Source: Myripristis murdjan (Eukaryota > Chordata > Actinopteri > Holocentriformes > Holocentridae). From it: a DNA stretch of 64,000 nt. This document shows, one piece after another, positions 1 to 11,900 of this stretch; position 1 is the stretch's first letter; each line of letters starts with the position of its first letter. Under the pieces are notes generated by a model, which did not search any database, was not told where the DNA came from, and saw only the letters and a list, made by a program, of their open reading frames with translations. The position numbers and the translations under genes are program-made. The stretch spans positions 26,368,913-26,432,912 of the forward strand of contig NC_043994.1 in NCBI RefSeq assembly GCF_902150065.1, given 5' to 3'.

Positions 1-1476
1 AGATTAATACTAATTAAACAGGTTTGGATGATGTGCTCCCTGAGACAATCCTGACAACAGCCACAACCAGGGCAAATTTGACCCGTTTCACATATTGGCA
101 TGTCATATCCAATAGATACTTATACATCGGCCGATACCCATGATGTGTCGATATTACTATGCATCCTGCTTTCTGTGTGTCTTGGCAAGGTTTCCAGTTT
201 GTCATGATCTCCCATCTCCAAGTACCCCAGTGCCATGCAGTTGGATGGGTATTGTTTTGTGGAACTTAAACTGTCAAAAATGTACAGAACTCAGCTATTT
301 CCAAAACATCGGCACAGATTAATGACCAATATCTACAGCCCCTCTGCCGAAGAACAGACAAACCGGATCTATCTGCCCCAACGAGGGCACATTCAGTTGG
401 GTGGATAGACTGCACAAGGTTAGTGGGAAAATATATATATATTTTTAATATTTTGGGTGAACTGTTCCTTTAAAATCTGCTTTGCCAGTTCAGAAGCATT
501 GGGGTAGGCACTGCACTGAGGACCCAGCTGTATTTGTGCAGGAGTGCCTAACGGCAGCTGAAATCGCTTGGATGTAACAAGCACTCTGTTGCTATTAATG
601 AGTTAATTAATAGAAAGAACAAGTGGTTTCCAGATCAGAAAGTTAAACCACAGTAGAAATTGTACGATGTGTTGGTTTTATTTACATTTTAATCTTTTGA
701 ACAATGTCTCGTTTTTTTATATATTTACTAATGACCATAGTGCCATCCACAACTTAAAACTGAAAAACAAGCAATTTGCATCATTTTTTACGCTCTAATT
801 CTTTTTCAAACACAACACTCTTTCTGATAGATGGTTTATTAGAACACAAAGCTGGAAATGTTCGTTTTTCTGCAACTGGTCGAGAAACGACGATCGATGC
901 TTCCATGTCCACAGGACCAGCTCATTGATTTTTGTTGCATATTGTGTGTCTTAATGTTCAGGTTATATTTTTATCGAGGTATCCTTTGTGAATAACTCTG
1001 TGTTATTTTACTATCATACCATTGCCAAAAGGATGGTTTTGTGCCTAAGTATTTCATATAAGACACTGTGTGCAATATATAGAAATGCTCATTTAACTTT
1101 GCAAACTAAATTAATGTATTTTTCATGGATTGATGTAATATTTCCTATCTATAAATGCACCTAATATTCCCATTAAATAAATTTACTATCAAAAACAACA
1201 TTCAAGCTTCTTTGAATGTAATAAATAGGGTTAGAAAAAAAATCCATATGAACACTGAGAGAAAAATAATCCATTTTTGCATTTTATGATCATGCACCTT
1301 CAGTTTGCAGCTGTTTAGGGTCCCTGCTGCAGATGTAAGGAAAAACCAAGCCATTTTTGTCATCATCTTACACAAATTTGGCCAAAATATAGGAGCTGAC
1401 ATTGGAGATGATGCAGCATCAGTCTTGATTTTTGTTTTTACTCCTGTTCAGTCAGTGGATCAGTGCAAGCTGCTCT
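1..1476. other. Non-coding stretch downstream of sfxn4, including its 3' UTR
   Basis: No coding exon is recognisable here. The part next to 1477 should be the sfxn4 3' UTR; a minus-strand AATAAA (plus-strand TTTATT) lies at 835-840, but the true cleavage site is uncertain. Around 60-340 there are decayed palindromic words (ATCGGCCGATA-like) typical of fish MITEs. Bases 451-473 match the terminal word of another common fish MITE family (GGTGAACTGTTCCTTTAA type). Both repeat assignments come from memory of such families and are weak. Confidence 0.45.
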
Positions 1477-2741
1477 TTACAGTCCTCTGTGATAGAATAA
1501 ATGGCCGTCGACAGCCGCGTCCTGCAGCTCCTTCTCCAAATTTTCCCTTTCGATCTGCAAAACAGAGATGACGTCAGCTGAGATCACCAGGAGACGAGTG
1601 TTAACAGTGCAGAAAGATGTCGAATCTCACCGTTCCCAGCTGAGGAAAGAGACTGAACGAGACGGGGATCATCAGGCCCAGAACAATCGCAGCGCTCATA
1701 TGACGGACAGGAGTGGCCAGAAGAGAGTTCCTCTGGAAAAGTCTTGTCCTGTAATAGAGAGTCTGTTTGTTCAAGCTCAACAAACACGATTTGGTCAGTC
1801 TGACATTTTCTCTAAAATCCTAAATTCCCTCGACAAAAGTGACTCACCTCTGCAAGAAGAAAAACAGGAGATTGGGAACGGCGGCTGTTGTGCCTAACAG
1901 TGCTGCTCTTGACAACGCAGTGTCTCTCACAGCCTGAAGACACCGAGACAAAACAACAGTAAAGCACCGCAAACTGAATTGAACTTTATTTTTTACCTCC
2001 TCCTGACTCCCTTCTTACCTTTTCTCCTGCTGCTTTTGAGATCCCGACAGGATTTCCTTTGGAATCAAACACTTGGATTCCATTTTCTGACTCTTCACTT
2101 CGGATAGTGTACATATTGAAGGAGGCCAGAGCAGCTGGAGAACGTTACATAACACTTGTAAATGTTACACGCTACAAATAAAAAATTCCCACCTTGTCAT
2201 GATAAAGATATTATATTGCAGCTGAATCACAACATCACAACAAACTGGATCCATAACAGCTGACCTACTATGGAAGAATAAATACAAAAGTAGTAACTAT
2301 AGGGGAGAAATTGTTAGATACGTTCTGTCTGTCAATCTGAAAATAAGTGCAAAAGCATATCCCAGTGCAAGAGTGGAGCTGGTTTGGTTTAAAAATAGAG
2401 GACTCACCTGAAAGAGGGATTGGTAATATCGACCTGAAGAAAACCTGGAGTGGTACGGCGCTTATTCCAAGTCGATGAATGACAATCTGAGGGACCGCCT
2501 GCAATAAGAGGGAATAATAATAATTAAAAAAATCACATTTATGATTAGTGACTGATGTTAACATTTTGTCTTCATGTTTTATGAAGCATTCAAGTCAGCA
2601 GGCACACTGTCGCTGTACACACCCCTGCACATGTGGCATAGGCAACCGCCCCAACAACCAGCAGAGCCTGCTTCAACGATGGCTTCTGGCCCTGTGGGTG
2701 AGAGACAGAGGGCAGATTGAGATTAGAGGGTCCCCATAGTC

Positions 2742-2834
<93 letters not shown>

Positions 2835-4554
2835 GCATGTGTGTAGGAGTGCAATAAAGCAGACCACCTAACTTCAATTGTGGAGGAAACAGAGGAGAAA
2901 CCTCTTCTCCAGCCAAACCTACTTCAGATTGACAATAATATCACATAATTTACACTAACACTTAACTCAGCAATGTATTTGGAGGCATGCAGGATATTTG
3001 GTTGTGTTTCAGTGTTTTTTTGAATTTTTCTGGCTTCTGGAGAAACACATTACCTGTTCTGACGAAGAGTTCCTGTTTGTGTAGTTGAACCCGGCGCTGT
3101 AACTCTGCAGCAAAAACTGCAAGAACCCAACATTTTCTTGTTAGTGCTCAGGACATCATGTGGTGCGATGGTGATTTGTGGTTTGAGAACATGATGAAGG
3201 CACTAACCTGCCAAAACAGAGCTGGGGTAACACCGCGGTGAGGCACCAAGCTGGCAACAACCTGGAAAAAGAAAAAAAAAAGTTGCATCAGTATCCCATA
3301 TACAACCAAAAGGATGTTAAGCAAATACTGACATTAGAGACTCACCAAAGGAGCTGATATTGGCAATAAAGCTAGAAAAAAGCAGAGGAGTGATGATATC
3401 TGCATTATTGTCTGTACTGATGCAAAAGTGAAAATGCATAGAGAAAAATGAACACTTATAATAACTCTTAAAAACTATTTTGAAGCCTTAAATTTGGATG
3501 ATTTAAGAGTTTTTCAGACTTCTGGGGGACTCACGGATACCCCGACACATCTGAGTGTTTTCATGAGAATATTCAGACTGTCTGTTGATCTTATTTTATT
3601 TTATTTTATTTTTTGTAGAATTTGTAAAAAAACAAACAAACAAACAAACAAAAAACATTTGTGCTACTGTACCTGGAGGACGGAAAACTGTGGGAATTAC
3701 AGCTCCAGAATCAGCATGGACAGACGACTGGCAAAAAAAGGAAAGGAAACCAGGCTTCAATCATAAGACATTTGTTTTGTTTTTGTTTTTTCAGTAAAAA
3801 CATACTAACATATTCAGCATATAATGTGTATACACCACCACTCAAACAGTATTCATCATGTGTCCATATATCAAAGACAGGGACATAGTGATGGAGAATG
3901 AATTTTGAATAAAAATTAATTTGTACAAATGACTGATGCATGAGGCCCACTTCACACAATCATAAACACTGTATGTCCCGAAATACTGCAGTATCAGCTG
4001 ATCGCTGTTTGTGGAACCAGGAGCAGGAACATGCAATTTTCAGTTTTTGTGTTTGTCGTCCAACTTACAAGGGAGAGAGTCCATGCGTGTTCATCCTGCA
4101 GGAGAAATCAGAACACGGATTATTAATCTGTGCAGGGCTCCTCAAGGCGATTAAACTGAACTGTGCGCAGTGAGGACTGTTCAGCTTGGAGCTTACTTCT
4201 TCATTTGGTTTCTCTCCACTTACAAGCAGGGAGCGGGCTTTCTGTATCTCAGCCTGAGGAGAACAAGAAGAAGACTCTAGTTAAATATTAGATTAATCCC
4301 AGTCATGGTAAAGGTCAGTGCCGAGGCTGCCACTCACATCAGAGGCGAGCAGGGAGCTCGGATCAAGAAGGTTGCACCAGATTCGCAGTCGACTGAAGAA
4401 AGACTGGAAGAAAAGCAGCACAAAAACCCCAAATATAAAGATATATGCTTTAAAACCATCATATGCACGGCTTGTATCAGCCTGATGATGCTGTGCAGGG
4501 TGACAGCGGCAGTACCTGGCCCTGGCTCCTCCAGTACAGCAAGTTAGGATCCAT
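1477..4554 (-). CDS. sfxn4: Sideroflexin-4, complete 14-exon coding region
   Basis: Mitochondrial inner-membrane protein of the sideroflexin family; SFXN4 is known to be needed for complex I assembly and iron/haem balance. Coding exons in transcript order: 4554-4516, 4403-4338, 4253-4197, 4095-4069, 3727-3673, 3371-3346, 3261-3208, 3116-3054, 2691-2623, 2498-2408, 2134-2019, 1933-1848, 1748-1631, 1554-1477. They total 945 nt and all phases agree (314 aa; human is 337). Diagnostic matches to human SFXN4 are the tail SFSLFPQLGT and the C-terminus FYHRGL (human FYHRGV), plus NMYTIRSEESENGIQVFDSKGN in the middle of the protein. The start is the ATG at 4554, because no acceptor lies just upstream of it; this gives an N-terminus about 20 residues shorter than human. 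Exons of 26, 27 and 39 nt are unusually small. The family HPD motif reads HAD here (exon 3727-3673). The gene is head to head with prdx3. Confidence 0.93.
2744..2845. repeat. (GT)n microsatellite in an sfxn4 intron
   Basis: About 100 bp of almost pure GT dinucleotide, broken near the end by GC and AT steps. It lies in the sfxn4 intron between the coding exons at 3054-3116 and 2623-2691, roughly 50 bp upstream (in sense) of the 2691 acceptor. On the sense strand it is a CA tract. The His/Thr repeat reading frames across it are artefacts. Confidence 0.98.
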
Positions 4555-5934
4555 CGGAAGGAATAAAATGTAAAAAAAAAAAAAAAAAAAAATCCTGATA
4601 AATTCACTGATCTGTGGTTTGTATTGCAGGAAATATGAGACTATTGCATGTTATACCCACATGCATTTCTCATGCTTTTAAGGTCAAATCCTATTTACAA
4701 TCCACTTCCGCGTGCAAACACATGGCCGGTGTGGGCGGGCACATGTCGCATTCATATACCGTCAGAAATATGGATTTTACGAGAAACGCGCAAATGTGCG
4801 ACCCAAGATTAGTGTTGAATAGGACTGATAATTTCGATTTCACTGTTTATCTATAGAGGAGGCACAGCCCTGAAGCCTTGTCAACAACTGACTTTAAAAG
4901 TGATGCCCAACTTCTAATTTATGAATGACTTTAAACATAATTTTAGCTGCAGACGTGCATTTTCTCAACTCCACAATACTAGGGCCATGCAAAATATAAA
5001 TTTATTTGATTTGATTTGATGTCTTAAATAAAACAACTACCAAAACTTTTCTGTTGAAGGTCCCTGGTTCTTATCATTTCCGACCAAGAGTTTGCGAGGT
5101 GCAGTTGAAGGTCAGGACTAATGTTCGTGTTAAATTACACTCAGAGTTCAAAGCTGCAGAATATGCAACAAGTCGTTTTTACAACTTTTGAGGTCGAATG
5201 GAGAATTTACGAGGAGCACATGAAGGCAGCATCACCGCCTGTTATAGCGCGTCGTTGTGTTCCAAGAACTGCGCAAATATTCCCGGTGTATGGAAAGATG
5301 TTCATAATTTCATAGTTCACAACGTTTTCTCAGATTTTACTCTTTTCTATAGAAACATAACATTTAGTTGCCATATTTATTGTAACGAAGATGCCAGTGC
5401 ATTTTTCCTTGTTAATTTTAATTTATTTCTTGACAAATTCCACATTCACAAATGCAATTATACCAAAAAGACAAAATAAATTAATAAATCCATGTTTAAA
5501 AATCCAGTTTTTATTATCAGACTAATAATGTTACGCACAAATGTAGATGTTATATATTTTTTTTTTTATCTGAAGTCACGAACAAAGAAAATAACAGCCT
5601 TGTTACAAAGAGATGAAGCATTAAGACAATAAAACATAAAACAAGGCAAAAGAGAGAAAAGAGAAATAAAGCAAAAACAAAACATACCAAACAGACAAAA
5701 AAAAGGTTAAAAAAAAAAATAATAAAAATGATTTAAAACGTTGAGTGTGTTACAATAAACTCAGTCAAGAACACTGTGTCATGCAGGAATATTTTGAATT
5801 GTTTTTTGTGTTTTGTGAGGACGAAATGTATTGATAAGTGTCCCGCGGGTTTGACCGCAGCGTCATCACCTGCGTCACATGCACGTAATGACGTGTTAAA
5901 GGTGAGCCATTGACCTCCTCTGACAGGATCCAAA
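4555..5934. promoter_or_regulatory. Head-to-head intergenic region between sfxn4 and prdx3
   Basis: About 1.4 kb separates the two divergent start codons (4554 minus, 5935 plus). No further exon of either gene could be recognised. The sfxn4 side starts with an A/T tract at 4570-4592. The middle is AT-rich and holds no recognised repeat except a GATTT-type tail near 5000-5030. The prdx3-proximal 120 bp is GC-richer and carries the inverted CACGT/ACGTG pair at 5882-5895 and the YY1/TISU-like start motif. It may act as a shared promoter, but that is inferred from layout only. Confidence 0.5.
5882..5895. promoter_or_regulatory. Inverted CACGT-N4-ACGTG motif upstream of prdx3
   Basis: The word CACGTAATGACGTG is a perfect inverted repeat of CACGT around a 4-bp spacer and includes a TGACGT (CRE/ATF-like) core. 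It lies about 40 bp upstream of the prdx3 start codon, where a core-promoter element is expected. Binding by bZIP or bHLH factors is inferred from the motif alone. Confidence 0.35.
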
Positions 5935-5942
5935 ATGGCGAC
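5931..5942 (+). promoter_or_regulatory. YY1/TISU-like element spanning the prdx3 start codon
   Basis: CAAAATGGCGAC overlaps the initiator ATG at 5935. It fits the YY1 consensus AAnATGGCGnC exactly and the TISU consensus SAASATGGCGGC at 10 of 12 positions. TISU elements are known to drive cap-proximal initiation on mRNAs with very short 5' UTRs and are common in nuclear genes for mitochondrial proteins, which fits prdx3. Confidence 0.5.
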
Positions 5943-8900
5943 CACCGTTGCACGTCTGCTCCAGTCCTCTGTAAGTCCGGCGAGTCAGAAAGCAGCCGAG
6001 CGGCTCCTGCTGCGGGTCTGCGTGTCACTTCAGTCTGAGCCCGGATCGATATCGGCTATTGATCAGTTATTCACACGCTGCGCTCGTGAAAGAGCCGGTC
6101 ATGTTGTTGTTGCCGCTGTGGTTGTCAAAGTCTGGCCCGGGGGCCGCCGAGAGACACGTGGGGGGTCAAAAAGGGGACCATAGGAAATAAGAGCGAAACA
6201 GTTTATTAATGAGTTATAATCAGGATTTTTCTTTTTGTTGTTGTTGTTGTTATTTAAGTTTAGGTCGACAGAAAGTAAATGAATGACGTTTACTTTTCCG
6301 ACAGTTACATCATGCAGACAGGCTGAAGTTATAAAACGATGAAAAAGCAGAATTTTAACAAAAATCATTATGATATTCCTCCAGGGACTTAGCACGTGCA
6401 TGTGGTTGCCTGCTCAATGTTGAGATTATATTGACTTTATTTATTTTGTGCAGTCACTGCCATGCTGTCTAATTTACCACAGTCGTGTTGGTGTATAATA
6501 ACCATCTGAAGTGTGTCAGGATGACTTGAGTCCCTTTCATGCAGAACAAAGGGCAAACATGAAAGACAGCAGGAGACAGTGATGCAGCCTTTTGTTAAGG
6601 AGTGCAGTACAAACCAGACTAACTAGAAACTCAGCTCTGATCAGAATATAGACTGTACATGTATCCTGCTGCTGCTGCACAGGGTTTCTTCTGTCTGCTG
6701 CAGTCTGATAGGCATTGATTTATATGTAGTTTTCTTCCTAAAAGATCCTATTAGCAGGTATACTGTCTTCATGTAACTTATGTCAGTTGGATGTTATCCA
6801 CTAGGATGGAAACTGTGAGTTTATCTTGTCAGCTTTAAAGTGGACAGGCTGTTCTGCATTCAAAAAAGGGTGGGCAAACAGGTTGTAGGCGGGTTAATTA
6901 TTCACTACATTGGGTTTTGAAAACAGCAGCACAGACACTTTGAAGACTTCTGCTTCTTCCTCAGAGGTGAACTGAGTCTGAAGAAGTTTTTTTCTTCCCA
7001 CCCATGTGGCCACCTATGTGTGTGACCATGATCTACTCAAATCAGTCACAATTTGCAGACCAGCTACACCGCTGAGAATAGTGAAGTCAGGTCACTTTTA
7101 TTTATGTAGCATGTTTAAAAATGACAGGAATGGCCCAAAGTGCTTTACAGTCACGGTAGAAGGGTTTATAATACAAATGTACATAATTAAAAGAGAAATA
7201 CATAAAGGCCAAGACTAAAATGGAAAACACACTGAAGAGAGGAAAAAAATGTGTTGCAGATTATAAAGAAAACTAAAGGGCCATATTCTACATACAGCTA
7301 TTTAAAGTCGAGTTAGTATGCATCTGACATGCTTAAATGTAATATTGAAAAATGAAATAACCACAGAACGATATTAAGTTAGTTATCAGAGAGGGAGCTG
7401 CTTTAGAGTCTAAAGAAAACAGTTGAACGTCACGGGGCGGAGGTGAAGTGCTCCAGTTTTTCAGATGGAATTAAACTACCAGCCAAGCTTGAAATGCAAG
7501 GATGAAACTTTTCGACCAGCAGTCTTGTATAAAGTATTTGAAAGCGATACTTGAGTAAAAGTACAAGTATCTCACCAGAAAATGACTTTGGTAGAAGTTA
7601 AAGTCACCTTTTAGAATATTACTTGAGTAAAAGTCTTAAAGTACCTGACATTTATTGTACTTAAGTATCAAAAGTAATTTTCTGATATTTTCTGTACTTA
7701 AGTATTAGAAGTAAAAGTAAAAGTATTTAAACAAAGTGAGCGGTTAGAATTTTGATAATGAATTTATTGTGGCTTCCTTACAGTAAAAGCAACCCGGGTA
7801 CAGGAGAAAAAAGCTTCAACTTTTTAACATTATCGTTAAACTTCTGTCACCATCAACAGCTCTCTCTGTCTCTCAGCCTCCCTGTTTGGACAAACTGAAC
7901 TTGGCAACTGGCAACAACTGTCACGAGCGCGAGTTATTATTTGAAATTATAAAACGGGTGCTTCCCATCCTTAAATGTGATTGGCTGAGCCGCGTTCCAT
8001 GCCGTTGTAAAATCAGTGTAACCCACTGGCAGACCGCAGCACAAAATATCCCTGTGCCAGTGTAAACGGACAGAGCGTTGCCTAGCAACCAGCTGCTCTG
8101 CGCTCCACTTCCTCGTTAGGTCACATTTGTTTCAAGACTTTTGTGAACAAAATGTCAGACTTTGTGGTGAATTTTGATTTGCTGGGTGGCCTGAGCCTGG
8201 ATGAGTGGTTGGAGGAGGTGCTTGGTGTCTGTTAAAAGACGCTGAATTCACCACCAGTAACAATGTTTTTGGCAGTGTGGTAAAGAAACTCCGCCGAGAA
8301 GGACATGACAAATCTTCCCACCACCAAGCCATAACCGAGGCAGACTGCCAGAAGATGAAGCACTTTCAGGCACGAAGTTCAGACACACCTTGGGGGCTTG
8401 TCTGTAAAGTCTGGTTTGACGTGCAGCTTCATATGGGACGCAGGGCGAACGAGGGCAACCGCAAATTAAAGCCCGACTCCTTCAGCATTCGCCACGACGA
8501 AAATGGCCTAAAATATGTCACCCTGTCTTTCAACGAATGCACAAAAAAATCACAAAGATACTGCCGAAAAAAACATAGAAAGCCTGCGGGGATTCATATA
8601 TGGGCAGCCGGGTAACCCACTGTGACCGGTGGCGGAGCTTCTTCTTCTTCGCACTTGGCGGCCGCGGTTGAAACGATAACAAACAGGAATTACGTCACCA
8701 ACTCAACTTTTATTTTGTAGTAACGAGTAACGAAGGTGGTTAAGAGAAATGTATCGGAGTAAAAGTACACATTTTATTTCGGAAATGTAGTGGAGTAAAA
8801 GTAAAGTTGTCAGAAATATAAATAACGAAGTAAAGTACAGATATGTGAAAATTCTACTTAAGTACAGTAACGAAGTATTTGTACTTCGTTACATTACAAC

Positions 8901-11900
8901 ACTGTCGACCAGACATGAATGGTGACGACAGGCCTGTGTGGCTCAAGTCAGACAGCCTGGTTGTCTGTTGGGCTAAGCTGCTAGTATTTTTCCAGTTTGT
9001 ATTAAGGACATTAGTCCTCATAATATTAGCTTCCTCCTTTCTTGACCTTGTTTGTGGTTCCTTTGCGGTTCAACTCGACCAGATTATTGTTAGACGTGTT
9101 TCCTGCAGCTAAGGACTGCTTTAGTTCAGCTGTAGTTAAAAATCAACCAGATAATCAGAGTCATCTTCCTGATCTTGTTGAACTTGCTGAAAATTTCCAG
9201 TGATTCAGATGAGCATTTATTTGTGGATTATGTGAATCGATAAGTCTTTTTTTTGCCTTTCTCAGGCAAGAGTTGCAGCGGCAGGCCTGAAAGTGTCGGC
9301 CTTCTGCCCACATGGAGCCTCCGGAGCTGCAAGACTCCTCACCTGTCCCACCCTGCAGAGAGCCTGTCTGTCCACCAGTACGTACTGCATCAGCTCAGTC
9401 ATAACCCATTTCATCAGCCCACACTGGTCAGCAGACTCGTGGCATGTGGATTACATCAACATATGATCAACTGGATAACACACAGTGGCTGATCTGTGGT
9501 AGTTTCCTGTGAACCATTTAGTGCAAGGATTATTTGTTTCTTTCTAACTAGTTCACTGTTGACCTTGATCCTTTAATGCACTTGGCATGTGAAGAAACAA
9601 GAAGAATTGAATGGCTTCTTTCCGAGACAGTAATATATCTAAATATGAGCACAAGTCCAAAGGTGTTGTGTTTAGATAGATAGATAAATGTACTTTATTG
9701 ATCCCAAATTGGGAAATTCTTAAAAATCCCTTTCCCTATTTCAGTTTTCCCTTCAGTCAAGGAAGAGTTACACAGCAACTGATTTATGTGATTGATGTCT
9801 GCAGTAAACAATGGCTGATATTCATAGTTTGTGTAACGCTGCAGTTTTATGAAACCAAGTCTTAGCCGGGTTGGCAGATCCCACGATTAGATTTTTGCAA
9901 CGTCATGGTTTTCATACCAGAATTATTGCAACACATGCACTCAAGATTTACCACCGAAACGTGGAACTAGTTACTAGTCCATTTCTGCTTTTTTTTTTGC
10001 TCAATAAAACTTAACACTGAACTCATAGTTGCATTAGAGTTGGAGTTGGACAAGCCACGCATCTTTCATCAACTTTTACTTGATTAATGTGAAAGAAAAC
10101 ACAACCTGGGCTTTCAGTGGAACACCTCTACTCTCTATCCAAACAGAGCTGGCAGGGTTTTATCTGAGGAAATAGCAATATAAGGTTTAATAAATTGTGT
10201 TTGACTGTGCCAGGCGCTGCCAGGTGGGCTCCTGCTGTCACCCAGCCTGCGCCTGCTTTTAAAGGCACCGCCGTCCACAACGGAGAGTTCAAGGAGGTCA
10301 GCCTCAGTGACTTCAAGGGCAAATATCTGGTCCTCTTCTTCTATCCGCTGGATTTGTGAGTGTGGCTTCTCACACACACCCAACACTGACACGAGCAGCA
10401 CGCTGGCACTGTTTATTCTTGATTTAAAGGATCATGGTCCTTTTTAACCAGCCACCAGGAGGAACTCTGTGGAATTAGATGAAATCTGTTTGACACACGT
10501 CAAACTCAGATGTTCTCTCTGTGCAGCACCTTCGTCTGCCCGACAGAGATCATCGCATTCAGCGACAAGGCCAGCGAGTTCCACGACATCAACTGTGAGG
10601 TGGTGGGCGTGTCCGTGGACTCGCACTTCACCCACCTGGCGTGGACCAACACCCCGCGCAAGGTACACCTGTCCACCTCCCATCGAGATAGATTAACAGC
10701 ACTCTAGAACCTCTGCAGTGTCACGTGTTAACTAACAACATTCTAAAACCTTTTCATTGTCATGCTAAAGACATTCTAGAACTTTTCTACTGTCACATGT
10801 TAACTGACAACATTCTAAAACCTTTTCATTGTCATGCTAGAGACATTCTAGAACTTTTCTGTTGTCACATGTTAACTGACAACATTCTAAAACCTTTTCA
10901 TTGTCATGCTAGACATTCTAGAACTTTTCTGTTGTCACATGTTAACTGACAACATTCTAAAACCTTTTCATTGTCATGCTAGAGACATTCTAGAACTTTT
11001 CTGTTGTCACATGTTAACTGACAACATTCTAAAACCTTTTCATTGTCATGCTAGAGACATTCTAGAACTTTTCTGTTGTCACATGTTAACTGACAACATT
11101 CTAGAACCTCTATATTGTCACATATTAACTAACAACATTCTAGAACAGAGGTGTCCAATCATGTGGCATGGAGGGCCAAGAGGCTGCAGGTTTTCATTCC
11201 AACCACTTCACCAGGTGACTTCACTGATCACCTCACCTTGTAACAGAAAGGAGGAACTAATCAGTGAAGTCACCTGGTGGAGGTCTTGGTTGGAATGAAA
11301 ACCTGCAGCCTCTTGGCCCTCCATGGCACGTGATTGGACACCCCTTTTCTAGAACCTTTGTACTGTCACATATTAACTAACAGCGTTATAGAACCTTTGT
11401 ATTGTCACATATTAACTAACAACATTCTAGAACCTTTGTATTGTCACATATTAACATTTTTTGCATGTTTTTTCTCTCCACCTTGTTTCTGGTCTTTGGC
11501 TTGAACAGTGCTAGCAGCCCTGGAGCGTCACAGTTGTGTTATTGTTGTGTTATTGTTGTGTTCACGGCACTACTGGCAGTTAAAGTGTTAATTCTTATCA
11601 GTATTTCAGAAAATCTTTGTTCTTGTTCTTTGTCAGGCTGGAGGTTTGGGCGGCATTCACATCCCGCTGCTTGCAGACCTCACCAAGCAGATTTCGAGGG
11701 ACTACGGCGTTCTCCTGGAGAACCCGGGCATCGCACTGAGGTACCTTCATCATACGGCTGAACGATATGCTAGAAAAATAATATTGCCATCAACTGTACA
11801 GATATTGCGATTGTAATGTGATTCATGATTTCAATAGGACTGATTATTTTCGCATTATAATTTTTATTTTCACTGAAAAGGCTTGATGATGTGATTTTTG

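Noticed and set aside
2590-2916. Reading frames with long His-Thr runs on the minus strand
   Set aside because: They are translations of the (GT)n microsatellite joined to an sfxn4 exon; only 2623-2691 is coding.
10725-11298. Repeat-protein-like frames ([21 protein letters not shown])
   Set aside because: The 72-bp minisatellite has a period divisible by three, so a frame without stops repeats by necessity. It lies in a prdx3 intron.
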